The position numbers were made by a program, and so were the translations under genes. The notes beneath the pieces are model-generated. The model was not told the DNA's origin. It saw nothing but the letters and a program-made list of their open reading frames with translations, and did no database searches. A stretch of 64,000 bases of DNA from an uncultured Muribaculaceae bacterium (GTDB lineage: Bacteria; Bacteroidota; Bacteroidia; Bacteroidales; Muribaculaceae), in contig CAJUKZ010000003.1 of NCBI GenBank assembly GCA_910586995.1, forward strand, positions 1 through 64,000. The letters are read 5' to 3'. Positions 7,147-16,819 of the stretch are shown here, in pieces; positions within the stretch are counted from its first letter, which is position 1, and every line of letters starts with the position of its first letter.

Positions 7147-9771
7147 ATGCTGACAGCAAAGGAAATACGCGAGTCTTTCAAGCAGTTCTTCGAGAGCAAA
7201 GGACATCATATCGTCCCCTCCGCTCCTATGGTCATAAAAGATGATCCAACCCTTATGTTCACAAACGCAGGTATGAACCAGTTCAAGGACATTATCCTTG
7301 GCAACAAGGCGGCCAAGTACAAGCGAGTAGCCGATTCACAGAAGTGCCTGCGTGTCAGCGGAAAGCACAACGACCTCGAAGAGGTGGGTATGGACACATA
7401 CCATCATACCATGTTCGAGATGCTCGGCAACTGGTCTTTCGGCGACTATTTCAAGAAAGAAGCGATCGACTGGGCTTGGGAATACCTTGTCGATGTTCTC
7501 AAACTTGACCCCAAGCGCCTTTATGCCACAGTTTTCGAAGGCTCTGAAGAAGACAATCTGCCCCGCGACAACGAAGCTGCTGAAATCTGGAGCGCACATC
7601 TTCCCTCAGATCATATCATCAACGGCAACAAGCACGACAACTTCTGGGAGATGGGCGATACCGGACCTTGCGGACCTTGCTCTGAAATACACATCGACCT
7701 CCGTTCTGATGAGGAACGCAAACAAGTGAGCGGCGCATCGCTGGTCAACCACGACCATCCACAGGTAATAGAGATCTGGAATCTCGTGTTCATGCAATAC
7801 AACCGCAAAGCCGACGGAAGCCTTGAGGCTCTGCCTGCCAAAGTCATCGACACCGGCATGGGATTCGAACGCCTCTGCATGGCTCTACAGGGCAAGCAGT
7901 CCAATTACGACACCGACGTATTCACGCCCCTTATCAGCGCAATCTCATCCATTTCCGGAATTGAATACGGCCACGATAAGAAAGCCGATATAGCAATGCG
8001 CGTAGTGGCAGACCACGTGCGCACAATCGCATTCTCAATAGCAGATTCCCAGCTTCCATCCAATGCAAAGGCTGGCTACGTGATACGCCGCATCCTGCGT
8101 CGTGCCGTACGCTATGCATACACATTCCTCGGCCGCAAGACAGCATTTATGTACCGGCTTGTAGATACCCTTATTGAATCAATGGGCGAGGCATATCCGG
8201 AACTTCCAAGCCAGCGCGAACTGATAATGAAAGTGATAAAGGAAGAAGAAGACTCTTTCCTGCGCACACTCGAAAACGGAATCCGAATGCTCGACGACAG
8301 TATTTCCGCAGCCAAGACCCAAGGCAAGAACGAAATATCCGGCAAAGAAGCCTTCACTCTCTACGACACTTACGGATTCCCTCTCGATCTCACCCAGCTC
8401 ATTCTCAAAGAGAACGGCATGACGCTCAACATCGACGAATTCAACGTAGAGATGGAAGCCCAGAAGGCACGTGCCCGAAACGCTGCTGCCGTTGAAGCTA
8501 CCGACTGGGTAATCGTCAACGACGGAGAGCAGGAATTCACCGGCTATGACACGACTTCTGCACAGAGCCGCATACTGCGCTACCGCCACGTGAAGCAGAA
8601 AAACAAAGAATTCTATCAGATAATTCTCGACCGCACACCTTTCTATGCCGAAATGGGTGGTCAGGTAGGCGACCACGGCACACTTACATCCCCTGACGGA
8701 GAGACAATCGAAATCTACGACACAAAGCGTGAGAACGGCGTAGGCGTACATCTCGCAACAAAGCTTCCGTCCGACATCAATGCAGTATTCACAGCTGCAG
8801 TTGATGAAGAAGACCGTATAGCCACAAGCTGCAACCATACAGCCACACACTTGCTTCACGAAGCACTGCGCGAGGTCCTCGGCACGCATGTCGAGCAAAA
8901 AGGATCGTTTGTATCGCCACGCATGCTGCGCTTCGACTTCTCTCATTTCTCTAAACTCACACCAGAAGAAATAAAGAAAGTCGAACATCTTGCCAACAAA
9001 AAGGTACGCCAAGCCATTGAGCGCGACGAACGCCGCAATGTTCCCATCGCTCAAGCTATGGAAATGGGAGCTATGGCACTTTTCGGCGAAAAATACGGAG
9101 AAGAAGTCCGTGTGATAAAATACGGCGACTCTGTGGAACTTTGCGGTGGCACTCACGTCGACAACACCGGACGCATCGGCATGATCAAGATTGTCAACGA
9201 AAGCAGTATCGCAGCAGGCATACGCCGTATCGAAGCCATCACAGGCGAAGCTGTGGAAAATGCAGTCGATGAACTCAGCGGTGTAATGGCCAACATAAAG
9301 GAAATGCTTAACGCTCCTGACATTGTATCTGCTCTCCGCAAGGCTCTTGACGAGAATGCAAACCTCAGAAAACAAGCCGAGGAAGCTATGCGTGAACGCA
9401 TCGAAAACATGGCTCGCCAGTGCGTCGAGAAAGCCGACACAGTAAACGGCATACGAATAATCGAGTTTGCCGGAATCAGGATCCCAGATGTAGTGAAAGG
9501 CGTCGCTTTCGCTGTCCGTGCCATCTCTCCCGAGAAAACCGCATTCCTCGGAGCTACAGTAGACCTCTCCGGAAAACCGTTGCTCACAGTGATGCTCACC
9601 AATGATCTCACTGAAGGCGGCACACACAATGCATCAACTATCGTCCGCGAGGCAGCCAAAGCCATCAAGGGCGGAGGCGGCGGACAACCCGGATTCGCTC
9701 AGGCAGGTGGCAAAGACAAAGACGGTCTGTCGGATGCCATGCAGTCTATGAGAAATGCCATAATCCACTGA
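7147..9771 (+). CDS. alaS: Alanyl-tRNA synthetase
   Basis: At 874 residues this is a full-length class II AlaRS that charges tRNA-Ala. Motif 1 and the aminoacylation core are N-terminal (FTNAGMNQFKDIILG, then GNWSFGDYFKKEAIDWAWEY). Motif 2 is near WEMGDTGPCGPCSEIH. The editing domain carries the zinc/hydrolytic HxxxH in CNHTATHLLHEAL and CGGTHVDNTGRIG. The C-terminal part has a coiled coil and a DHHA1 domain ending in KGGGGGQPGFAQAGG, typical of the family. The clostripain-like gene begins 7 bp after the stop and is probably cotranscribed. Confidence 0.98.
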   Translation: MLTAKEIRESFKQFFESKGHHIVPSAPMVIKDDPTLMFTNAGMNQFKDIILGNKAAKYKRVADSQKCLRVSGKHNDLEEVGMDTYHHTMFEMLGNWSFGDYFKKEAIDWAWEYLVDVLKLDPKRLYATVFEGSEEDNLPRDNEAAEIWSAHLPSDHIINGNKHDNFWEMGDTGPCGPCSEIHIDLRSDEERKQVSGASLVNHDHPQVIEIWNLVFMQYNRKADGSLEALPAKVIDTGMGFERLCMALQGKQSNYDTDVFTPLISAISSISGIEYGHDKKADIAMRVVADHVRTIAFSIADSQLPSNAKAGYVIRRILRRAVRYAYTFLGRKTAFMYRLVDTLIESMGEAYPELPSQRELIMKVIKEEEDSFLRTLENGIRMLDDSISAAKTQGKNEISGKEAFTLYDTYGFPLDLTQLILKENGMTLNIDEFNVEMEAQKARARNAAAVEATDWVIVNDGEQEFTGYDTTSAQSRILRYRHVKQKNKEFYQIILDRTPFYAEMGGQVGDHGTLTSPDGETIEIYDTKRENGVGVHLATKLPSDINAVFTAAVDEEDRIATSCNHTATHLLHEALREVLGTHVEQKGSFVSPRMLRFDFSHFSKLTPEEIKKVEHLANKKVRQAIERDERRNVPIAQAMEMGAMALFGEKYGEEVRVIKYGDSVELCGGTHVDNTGRIGMIKIVNESSIAAGIRRIEAITGEAVENAVDELSGVMANIKEMLNAPDIVSALRKALDENANLRKQAEEAMRERIENMARQCVEKADTVNGIRIIEFAGIRIPDVVKGVAFAVRAISPEKTAFLGATVDLSGKPLLTVMLTNDLTEGGTHNASTIVREAAKAIKGGGGGQPGFAQAGGKDKDGLSDAMQSMRNAIIH

Positions 9772-9778
9772 TCACACG

Positions 9779-10972
9779 ATGTATAAGATAATATCTCCTC
9801 TGCTTGCGTTCCCGGCACTGCTGCCCCTTGTGGCATGCAGCAGCGCCGGGAATGACGAGCCTCCTTTAATCATAGACCCGGTAGACCCAGTACACCGTAC
9901 CGTGCTGGTTTACATGGTTGCCAAGAACAATCTGCACAGCGATATATACCCCGAAGAAGACTACGACCATCTCGACATTAAGGAGATGCAACAGGCAGCT
10001 GCCGCAGGTGGGCTTAATGGAGGTAGACTGATTGTCTACCATTCAAGCGGCAACGAAGCTCCCAAGCTCATCGAGATCACTCCCGATGGATCGCAAGAAA
10101 TACTCAGGACGTATCCTGCATCATCTGTCAGCGTCTCAGCATCTCAGATGGAGCAGGTCCTTGACGATACCCAGCTACTCGCTCCTGCCTCCGACTACGG
10201 AATAGTATTGTGGAGTCATGGCTCAGGTTGGTTGGAAGACGGGATCGAGCAACTTCCACTCACACGCAGTTTCGGCCTTGAAGGCTCATCTTCGACCATG
10301 AACATCAGCGTAATGGCGGATGTGCTGCGCAACAGGGATTTATCTTTCATATACTTTGACTGCTGCTTCATGGCTTCTGTCGAAGTATTCTACGAACTCC
10401 GCGAATGCGCTCCTTACATAGTGGCATCCGCTTCGGAATTGCCTGTCTACGGCATGGACTATGCAGCAAACATACCGTGCTTCCTGACTTCCGGCGAACC
10501 GGACCTGAAACAGGCTGTAAAAAACACATTCGACAGTTATGACCGGCGCGAGGGCGAATGGAGAACCTGCACCATATCACTTGTGGAGACATCCACGCTT
10601 GACAATGTGGCTGCAGCAGCCCGGAATCTCTATTCCGACATATCGATACCCTACAACATCACATCCGTTCCACAGCGTTTCTTGCGGGGGACTAATTACT
10701 ACTACGATCTCTCCGATTATGTAAATAAAATAGAGAAGGTCGATGCATCCAAGGCCGACGCATTGTCGGATGCTGTAGACAATGCCGTGATATGCAAGTA
10801 CAACACGCCAAGCCTATGGCCCGGAACACAATTCGATGAGGTGAAGATAAACACCCACTGTGGCATGTCGACATATATCGTGCGATCCGCCGGCGACGCT
10901 GACAAAAAAGGATACCGCAACCTGAAATGGTACAAAGACGTCGTATCCGTGATGTTAAACAACAGCCTATAA
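9779..10972 (+). CDS. Clostripain-like (C11) cysteine peptidase lipoprotein
   Basis: This 397-residue protein has a lipoprotein signal ending in LLPLVAC, so cysteine 20 is probably lipidated. It belongs to peptidase family C11. The catalytic histidine lies in IVLWSHGSGW (about residue 147). The nucleophile is in the following block IYFDCCFMASVEVFYEL, probably the second cysteine at about 196. Such Bacteroidales lipoproteins cleave after basic residues at the cell surface or in the periplasm. Some mature by self-cleavage, but I could not identify a cleavage site. It sits between alaS and mscS with gaps of 7 and 21 bp, suggesting one transcription unit. Confidence 0.9.
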   Translation: MYKIISPLLAFPALLPLVACSSAGNDEPPLIIDPVDPVHRTVLVYMVAKNNLHSDIYPEEDYDHLDIKEMQQAAAAGGLNGGRLIVYHSSGNEAPKLIEITPDGSQEILRTYPASSVSVSASQMEQVLDDTQLLAPASDYGIVLWSHGSGWLEDGIEQLPLTRSFGLEGSSSTMNISVMADVLRNRDLSFIYFDCCFMASVEVFYELRECAPYIVASASELPVYGMDYAANIPCFLTSGEPDLKQAVKNTFDSYDRREGEWRTCTISLVETSTLDNVAAAARNLYSDISIPYNITSVPQRFLRGTNYYYDLSDYVNKIEKVDASKADALSDAVDNAVICKYNTPSLWPGTQFDEVKINTHCGMSTYIVRSAGDADKKGYRNLKWYKDVVSVMLNNSL

Positions 10973-10993
10973 ACGAATAACAACCGAATACAG

Positions 10994-11920
10994 ATGTTCA
11001 ACAACTGCCTCACAACAATATTATTACAGATCACATCTCCCGCTGCCGAATCCGTACCCGATGCAAAACAGGAGATAAGCCAGATAGGCAATCTTTCGTT
11101 TGACACACTCGTCAACAACCTTGTGGACAAGCTTGTGTCGTTCGCACTGGCTCTTGCCGCAGCCGCCATAGTGTTCTATCTCGGGAAATTCATAATCAAT
11201 AAGATATTCAAGTTCGTAAGCAGCATACTCCGACACCGCAACGTAGAGGCATCGTTGTCCACTTTCGTGCTGTCGCTTACCAAAATGCTGCTCTACTTCA
11301 TATTGATAGTAACCGTAGTAGGCATTCTCGGAATAGAGACATCATCGTTTATTGCCATTTTCGCATCGGCTGGTGTTGCTCTCGGTATGGCCATGAGCGG
11401 CACTCTCCAGAATTTCGCCGGAGGTGTGCTGATACTGTTGCTGAAACCTTACAAAGTCGGAGATTTTATCGAAGCTCAGGGTTTTGCCGGAACAGTGAAA
11501 GAAATACAGATATTCAACACCGTACTCACCACCGGCGACAACAAATCCATCACGATTCCCAACGGTGGACTCTCAACCGGAAGTATAAACAATTACAGCC
11601 GCGAAGACTTCCGTCGTGTAGATATCGATGTTTCCATTGCATACGGCGACAATGTAGAAAACGCACGCCATCAGATTCTCGACATAGTATCGGCCGACAG
11701 CCGTGTCATCACAGAATCAGAGACAGCAGGGCGTGGTCCTGTGGTTTACGTCAAGGCCCTCGCAGCATCGTCGGTCGACCTGACTGTTCGCGTTTGGGTC
11801 AGAAGCGCAGACTACTGGGGTGTATACTTCTCGCTCAACGAGCAATTCTATACCCTCCTGCCCGAACGCGGCATAAACTTCCCGTACCCGCAGATGGATG
11901 TACATATCCTCAACCACTGA
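10994..11920 (+). CDS. Small-conductance mechanosensitive channel, MscS family
   Basis: The protein has 308 residues. After a polar N-terminus of about 35 residues come three membrane helices (about 45-70, 90-110 and 115-145). The pore-lining helix is rich in Ala and Gly (FASAGVALGMAMSGTLQNFAGG), which is the MscS signature. A beta domain follows (PYKVGDFIEAQGFAGTVKEI, then ITIPNGGLSTGSINNYSRED) and the alpha-beta C-terminus ends in FPYPQMDVHIL. Such channels release solutes during hypo-osmotic shock. It lies 21 bp after the clostripain-like gene. Confidence 0.94.
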   Translation: MFNNCLTTILLQITSPAAESVPDAKQEISQIGNLSFDTLVNNLVDKLVSFALALAAAAIVFYLGKFIINKIFKFVSSILRHRNVEASLSTFVLSLTKMLLYFILIVTVVGILGIETSSFIAIFASAGVALGMAMSGTLQNFAGGVLILLLKPYKVGDFIEAQGFAGTVKEIQIFNTVLTTGDNKSITIPNGGLSTGSINNYSREDFRRVDIDVSIAYGDNVENARHQILDIVSADSRVITESETAGRGPVVYVKALAASSVDLTVRVWVRSADYWGVYFSLNEQFYTLLPERGINFPYPQMDVHILNH

Positions 11921-12037
11921 TCTCTCCCTCCTTCCCTGAATAAACACACATATTCTTACACATATATACAGAACTCAAAACCAGAACCTGGCTGAGCCAT
12001 ATATCTTTATTATTCACCATATTCATTCTATCACACT

Positions 12038-14377
12038 ATGAAAAGAATCTACCGAGGTATCTGTCTGGGTATTGCATTGACAGCTATGTCTGCATCGGCA
12101 CAGACGAGTCCATCAACCCCGCAGACCCAGATCGCTAATCCAAACCGGGAAGACATAACCCTGAGCAGCGAATATTCCGCACATGAAACGACAGCGCCAA
12201 TAGTATCACCTGCCATAAAAAACGACGGCATTGAATACACTCCGTGGGAAGATTTCGCCGATAACTGGGTCTACGTATCCCAATACACAGGCAAGACCTA
12301 CACCACAAAATTGCGCAAGCGCAACATCGTGCCCACTGATGGAGGAGAAGTAACTACGGTCCAACTTGAAATGACCAACGACTTGTTCGGAACTGCGTAC
12401 CTGAATAGCGGACTCATATCCGGCACTGCAGTTATCAGAGCCACAAACAACGCAACTGCTATCAGCCTTATTGATGAAAATGGTGAGCCGACAGACAAAT
12501 CTATGTACACAACAATTACACCAAGTAATTCTGCCCCAGGATGTGTAATGCAGTATCTGAGCTCTGAATACCTTGCTTTGGCAGTTTGCTATGGTGATGC
12601 AAATGAAGACGGGACAATAAAAGCGACACACTTGTCTACGTATGACTATCTGTACAATCCTGATAGGCCTGATGCTAAAATATCCACCGATATTCCTCAT
12701 TATTGTCAGGGAAATCTAACAGTGGGCGGAACTTGCGGCAATGATATAACTGACCTGTATTATATAGTGGTAAATAACCCGCGCAACACCGAACTCGCAG
12801 CAGAAACAGAAAATGGCGAGCAATATGGTTTTTCAATCAACTATGCCAACTGTGCTCTGCTTCTCTACGATTACCTGAACACCGGACATATCAATTCCTC
12901 TATATCTATCGGAAAGGTCACACTTGATGCAGCCAACAAATTCAACTTCACTATTCCTCAAACTTGGAATGGTCTACGCGGTGTGTCGCTGCTTGCACTA
13001 AAAGATGGTAAAGTGACTGATCAAGCTTTCGAAATGGTCGAAATGCGTCCCCAATCAGGTTGGAAACCATACAAGCAGGCCTTAATGAACTTCAAGTTTA
13101 CTTCATCATATATAAATGATGCGAATCTTAATATATATAAGACTGTAGATATTGAAATAAACGAGGCGTCCAAACTCATGCGCGTTGTCAACCCTTACGG
13201 AACTTCCGAAAAAGATTTTGACTACATATACATCGACTATACCTTGGGGTTAGACAAGTGTTTTGTCGCAAGCAACTATATGCCTCAGTCATACACATAT
13301 ACCATTAAAGGCAAAGACTTCAATGAGGCATATACCAACACAGAGCATTATCTAATGTCATCGTTTGTGACGGCCAATTATTACCGAGGTTTTTCACTTG
13401 AAAATATATACTCCTGGGGAAGCTACTTTTTCTTCGACATCACGGCAGAAGCCCCCGATATCACTATGTTCGCTCAGGATATGCCTTACTTTCTTCTCTC
13501 AGACGGAATATATGTGCAAGGCTCAGGTTCAGCAAGCTTTACACTATCAGATCTGATAGGTATAAAGATATTAGACAACTATAAAGTAGCATTTAGCCTT
13601 GGAAGTGATATAAAGTCGGTAAAATTCTCACTTGTCAATTCCGACAATCTATCCATAACCTCACCAGAGTATTCAGTTAATGAATCCGGCAATACTTATT
13701 TCGACCTTATGCCCCAGATTGCGGCAGGTAATATCCCTGCAACTGCAAATGCTCTGAAATATACAGCCTACAATCAGTCCGACATTGTGGTTAAAACAGG
13801 TATATTGCCGACTACACTTGATTTCAACGTACAAACTGCCTCTGTTTCATTCCTCCCTTCCGACTTCACGCTAAATACTGATGGCGAACGAGTATGCAAA
13901 CTCTCACAATCGGAAGCAGGAAATCCGTTGGTCACTCTGTTTGATTTCACTCAAGGTTATCCATACGGAGAAACAATGGATAGAAACCTCCAGATCGAAT
14001 TCATTGACGGCAAACCAATGTTCAAGAACTACTATATAGGAACTCTCAGCTTCACCGGCCTTGGCCAATGCGACGTATATATGCAACCCGCTCAGACTCC
14101 TACTATTCAAAACAACGTTATATCGGCCAGCCTCTATTGGATGGTATATCAGAACAATTCAGCCGTAGGCAGATGGATGAATGCCGACGCCACCATAGAA
14201 CTACCTAAGGAATACAACCTCGGTACTGTGGGAATCGACGACATCCTGACCGATGAAACAGACAATACAGAGCCAATATACTATAACCTCCAGGGAGTGC
14301 GTATCACCAACCCTGCCAAAGGATCGGTGGTGATCGAAGTCCGCGGTAACAAGACCCGCAAGACTTTGATCAGATAA
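12038..14377 (+). CDS. Secreted protein of unknown function with sorting-type C-terminal tail
   Basis: This 779-residue protein starts with a signal peptide (MKRIYRGICLGIALTAMSASAQ). The central 700 residues are rich in Thr, Asn, Tyr and Asp and look like beta-sheet surface modules. I recognise no catalytic motif. The final 30 residues follow the pattern of Bacteroidetes secretion tails: an acidic linker, YYNLQGVRITNPAKG, then a basic end (NKTRKTLIR). The N-terminal part contains an unusual stretch of varied codons (about 12.5-13.8 kb) that is more AT-rich than its neighbours. A strong terminator follows the stop. It is probably a cell-surface or secreted protein. Confidence 0.7.
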   Translation: MKRIYRGICLGIALTAMSASAQTSPSTPQTQIANPNREDITLSSEYSAHETTAPIVSPAIKNDGIEYTPWEDFADNWVYVSQYTGKTYTTKLRKRNIVPTDGGEVTTVQLEMTNDLFGTAYLNSGLISGTAVIRATNNATAISLIDENGEPTDKSMYTTITPSNSAPGCVMQYLSSEYLALAVCYGDANEDGTIKATHLSTYDYLYNPDRPDAKISTDIPHYCQGNLTVGGTCGNDITDLYYIVVNNPRNTELAAETENGEQYGFSINYANCALLLYDYLNTGHINSSISIGKVTLDAANKFNFTIPQTWNGLRGVSLLALKDGKVTDQAFEMVEMRPQSGWKPYKQALMNFKFTSSYINDANLNIYKTVDIEINEASKLMRVVNPYGTSEKDFDYIYIDYTLGLDKCFVASNYMPQSYTYTIKGKDFNEAYTNTEHYLMSSFVTANYYRGFSLENIYSWGSYFFFDITAEAPDITMFAQDMPYFLLSDGIYVQGSGSASFTLSDLIGIKILDNYKVAFSLGSDIKSVKFSLVNSDNLSITSPEYSVNESGNTYFDLMPQIAAGNIPATANALKYTAYNQSDIVVKTGILPTTLDFNVQTASVSFLPSDFTLNTDGERVCKLSQSEAGNPLVTLFDFTQGYPYGETMDRNLQIEFIDGKPMFKNYYIGTLSFTGLGQCDVYMQPAQTPTIQNNVISASLYWMVYQNNSAVGRWMNADATIELPKEYNLGTVGIDDILTDETDNTEPIYYNLQGVRITNPAKGSVVIEVRGNKTRKTLIR

Positions 14378-14402
14378 CATACCTGAAAGATTAACAATAC
14401 AG

Positions 14403-14443
14403 ATCCGCCGTATGCGAGTGTAAAGACACACGCTACGGCGGAT
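14403..14443 (+). terminator. Intrinsic terminator downstream of the secreted-protein gene
   Basis: A 10-bp GC-rich stem (14403-14412 with 14434-14443) extends inward through further paired bases around a small loop. Five T residues follow on the plus strand. It lies 26 bp after the stop at 14377. Confidence 0.85.
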
Positions 14444-14489
14444 TTTTATATCCACCGTGCTGATAAAACCATGCCGGATATATCTGTGT

Positions 14490-14714
14490 GTCATGAATCG
14501 GTGTCCTCCGGACACCATTCCTATATACGAACCTTATCCCATCAACACCATACAGATGTCCCCACTTGATAGTATCTCCGACAACTACACACGTCGTGGA
14601 AGTGTCCGATAGGACACTGATTTAGCAGTAACCGGTTACACCAGAGCGCAGCGTAGGTGTGACCGGCAGGACAAGGAAATCAGAAAGGTGTCCGTCAGGA
14701 CACCGATTCACGAC
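14490..14714. repeat. Cluster of three REP-like palindromes
   Basis: Three copies of a 27-28-bp unit share a palindrome RGTGTCC-N3/4-GGACACY followed by GATTNA. Copy 1 (14490-14516) is on the minus strand. Copies 2 (14601-14627) and 3 (14687-14714) are on the plus strand. Copies 1 and 3 form an outer inverted pair that matches at 17 of 18 bases over the tail and stem. A fourth, different hairpin lies between copies 2 and 3 (14632-14642 with 14656-14666). No coding region is visible here. Confidence 0.7.
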
Positions 14715-14801
14715 AATCATATATGTACAACCTCTTAGATATACCATAGGCATATAACTCTTAAATAACCTTAACCGGCAGGAAATGATATTTTTTTTGG
14801 C

Positions 14802-14809
14802 TAAATTTG
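14802..14809 (+). promoter_or_regulatory. -7 promoter box upstream of recJ
   Basis: TAAATTTG fits TAnnTTTG and lies 213 bp upstream of the recJ ATG, behind a run of eight T residues. It would give a leader of about 200 nt. Apart from this box and the REP-like cluster I see nothing else in 14444-15022. Confidence 0.45.
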
Positions 14810-15022
14810 CATATCCGTAGCAGGAGTATGCGCTTGCGTCATGCAAAGATATTCGCATTACGCAACAAATAAGCATACATACACTACGTCCAATATATAC
14901 CGCACAGCATCCGCGGAGTACTGCTCCACAATGCCTTGCGTCCGACATTCCTCCCCTCTCCCGACATCCGGCGCGCCTGTCCGCACCGGATCTACAGACG
15001 AAATAAAAAAAGAACAACATAA

Positions 15023-16759
15023 ATGATAAGTAAATGGAATTACTTACCCCTTACTACAGAAGAACAAAGATTAGAGACGGGCTTGGCGACCAAGTTTGCC
15101 TCATGTCCGCCCGTTAGCGAGCTATTGGTACAGCGTGGTATACGCTCCGTCGAGGAAGCTGAAAAATTCTTCCATCCGGCGTTGAGCGATATGCACGACC
15201 CGTACCTTATGCCCGATATGGACAAAGCTGTAGACCGGCTTAACCAAGCCATGGGGTCAAAGCAGAGGATTCTCGTATTCGGCGACTACGATGTCGACGG
15301 CACAACCGCTGTCGCCTTAGTCTACAAATATCTGCAGAACTTCTATTCTGAGATTGATTTCTATATCCCTACCCGCTACGACGAGGGATACGGCATTTCG
15401 CGATCTGTGATCGACAATGCTGCAGCAAACGGAGTCAAACTCATCATCATTCTCGACTGCGGCATTAAAGCCATAGACGAGATAGCCTATGCCAAGACAC
15501 TCGGCATAGACTTCATCATATGCGACCATCATGTACCCGACGAGCAACTGCCTCAGGCGGCCGCCATACTGAACCCGAAACTTGAGGGTAGCACCTATCC
15601 GTGTCCCCATCTGTCGGGCTGCGGTGTAGGCTATAAGTTCATGCAGGCATTTGCCATATCCAACGGTCTTGATCCTCACGACCTCGAGGGCATGCTGGAC
15701 CTGGTGGCAGTCTCGATCGCAGCCGATATTGTGCCGATGGTAGACGAAAACAGGATCATGGCATATCACGGCCTGAGACGCATAAACTCAAACCCCAACA
15801 TGGGATTGCGTGCCATAATACGCACCTGCGGACTCGCCAACAGAGAGATAACCATATCCGACGTAATATTCAAGATAGGCCCTCGCATCAATGCAAGCGG
15901 TCGCATGCAGAGCGGTCGTGAGGCTGTGGAACTGCTTGTGGCCCGCGACATCAAGGAGACCAACCAGAGGGCCGTAGCCATAGACCAATATAACAAAGAC
16001 CGCAAAGAACTCGACAAGCGCATCACCGAAGAAGCCAATGCTATCCTTGATGCCAGGGGAGAGAGCCTGGCACAGAAAAAATCCATAGTGATATACAACA
16101 AAAGTTGGCACAAAGGCATAATCGGTATCGTGGCCTCGCGTCTTACAGAACTATATTATAAGCCATCTGTAGTGCTGACTCTTGCCAATGGTCTTGCAAC
16201 CGGTTCTTCACGCTCCGTACAAGGGTTCGACATATACAAGGCAGTAGACTCGGCCCGCGATCTGTTGGAAAACTTCGGAGGCCACACCTACGCAGTAGGT
16301 CTGTCGCTGAAAGAGGAAAACATACCGGAATTCACAAGACGCTTTGAGGAATACGTCGCAGCAAACATCCTGCCCGGACAGCTAACTCCGCAGCTCGACA
16401 TCGATGCATACCTGACTTTCTCCGAGATCACACCGGAATTCATCTCCATGCTAAGGAAATTCAATCCTTTCGGACCGGGAAACCAGAAACCTGTGTTCTG
16501 CACAAGAAACGTGTTGGATTTCGGCACAAGCAAGCTCGTAGGCAGACAACTCGAACACATAAAGCTCGAACTCGTCGACGACACCTCCGGAAAGGTACTC
16601 AACGGCATAGCGTTCAATTCCGCCAAGCACTTCGATTATATTCATTCCGGAAAGCCTTTCGATATCTGCTTCACAATCGAGGAGAACAAGCACCACAATG
16701 CCCCCCCGACTGTACAACTGCTGGTAAAGGAAATACATACCGGAACTGCAAAAAGTTAG
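15023..16759 (+). CDS. recJ: Single-stranded-DNA-specific exonuclease RecJ
   Basis: RecJ degrades single-stranded DNA 5' to 3' in recombination and mismatch repair. The 578-residue protein has the DHH phosphoesterase motifs in order: RILVFGDYDVDGTTAVAL (metal aspartates), LIIILDCGIKA and IICDHHVPDE. The DHHA1 region contains HKGIIGIVASRL and GSSRSVQGFDIY, followed by FGGHTYAVGLSL. The C-terminal OB-like segment ends in TVQLLVKEIH, typical of Bacteroidetes RecJ. The stop codon TAG at 16757-16759 is in the same frame as recQ, which follows at once. Confidence 0.97.
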   Translation: MISKWNYLPLTTEEQRLETGLATKFASCPPVSELLVQRGIRSVEEAEKFFHPALSDMHDPYLMPDMDKAVDRLNQAMGSKQRILVFGDYDVDGTTAVALVYKYLQNFYSEIDFYIPTRYDEGYGISRSVIDNAAANGVKLIIILDCGIKAIDEIAYAKTLGIDFIICDHHVPDEQLPQAAAILNPKLEGSTYPCPHLSGCGVGYKFMQAFAISNGLDPHDLEGMLDLVAVSIAADIVPMVDENRIMAYHGLRRINSNPNMGLRAIIRTCGLANREITISDVIFKIGPRINASGRMQSGREAVELLVARDIKETNQRAVAIDQYNKDRKELDKRITEEANAILDARGESLAQKKSIVIYNKSWHKGIIGIVASRLTELYYKPSVVLTLANGLATGSSRSVQGFDIYKAVDSARDLLENFGGHTYAVGLSLKEENIPEFTRRFEEYVAANILPGQLTPQLDIDAYLTFSEITPEFISMLRKFNPFGPGNQKPVFCTRNVLDFGTSKLVGRQLEHIKLELVDDTSGKVLNGIAFNSAKHFDYIHSGKPFDICFTIEENKHHNAPPTVQLLVKEIHTGTAKS

Positions 16760-16819
16760 AGCATCGCAAATATTGACGACATACTGCAACGCCATTGGGG
16801 CTACGGCTCATTCAGGCAT

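Noticed and set aside
8179..9627. 482-codon open frame on the minus strand inside alaS
   Set aside because: It is antisense to a certain alaS gene, has a cysteine- and phenylalanine-rich composition typical of shadow frames, and shows no family motif.
14841..15026. 61-codon frame overlapping the recJ start (ATGA)
   Set aside because: It lies behind a promoter-like box but has no recognisable motif and an atypical composition. A leader peptide cannot be excluded.
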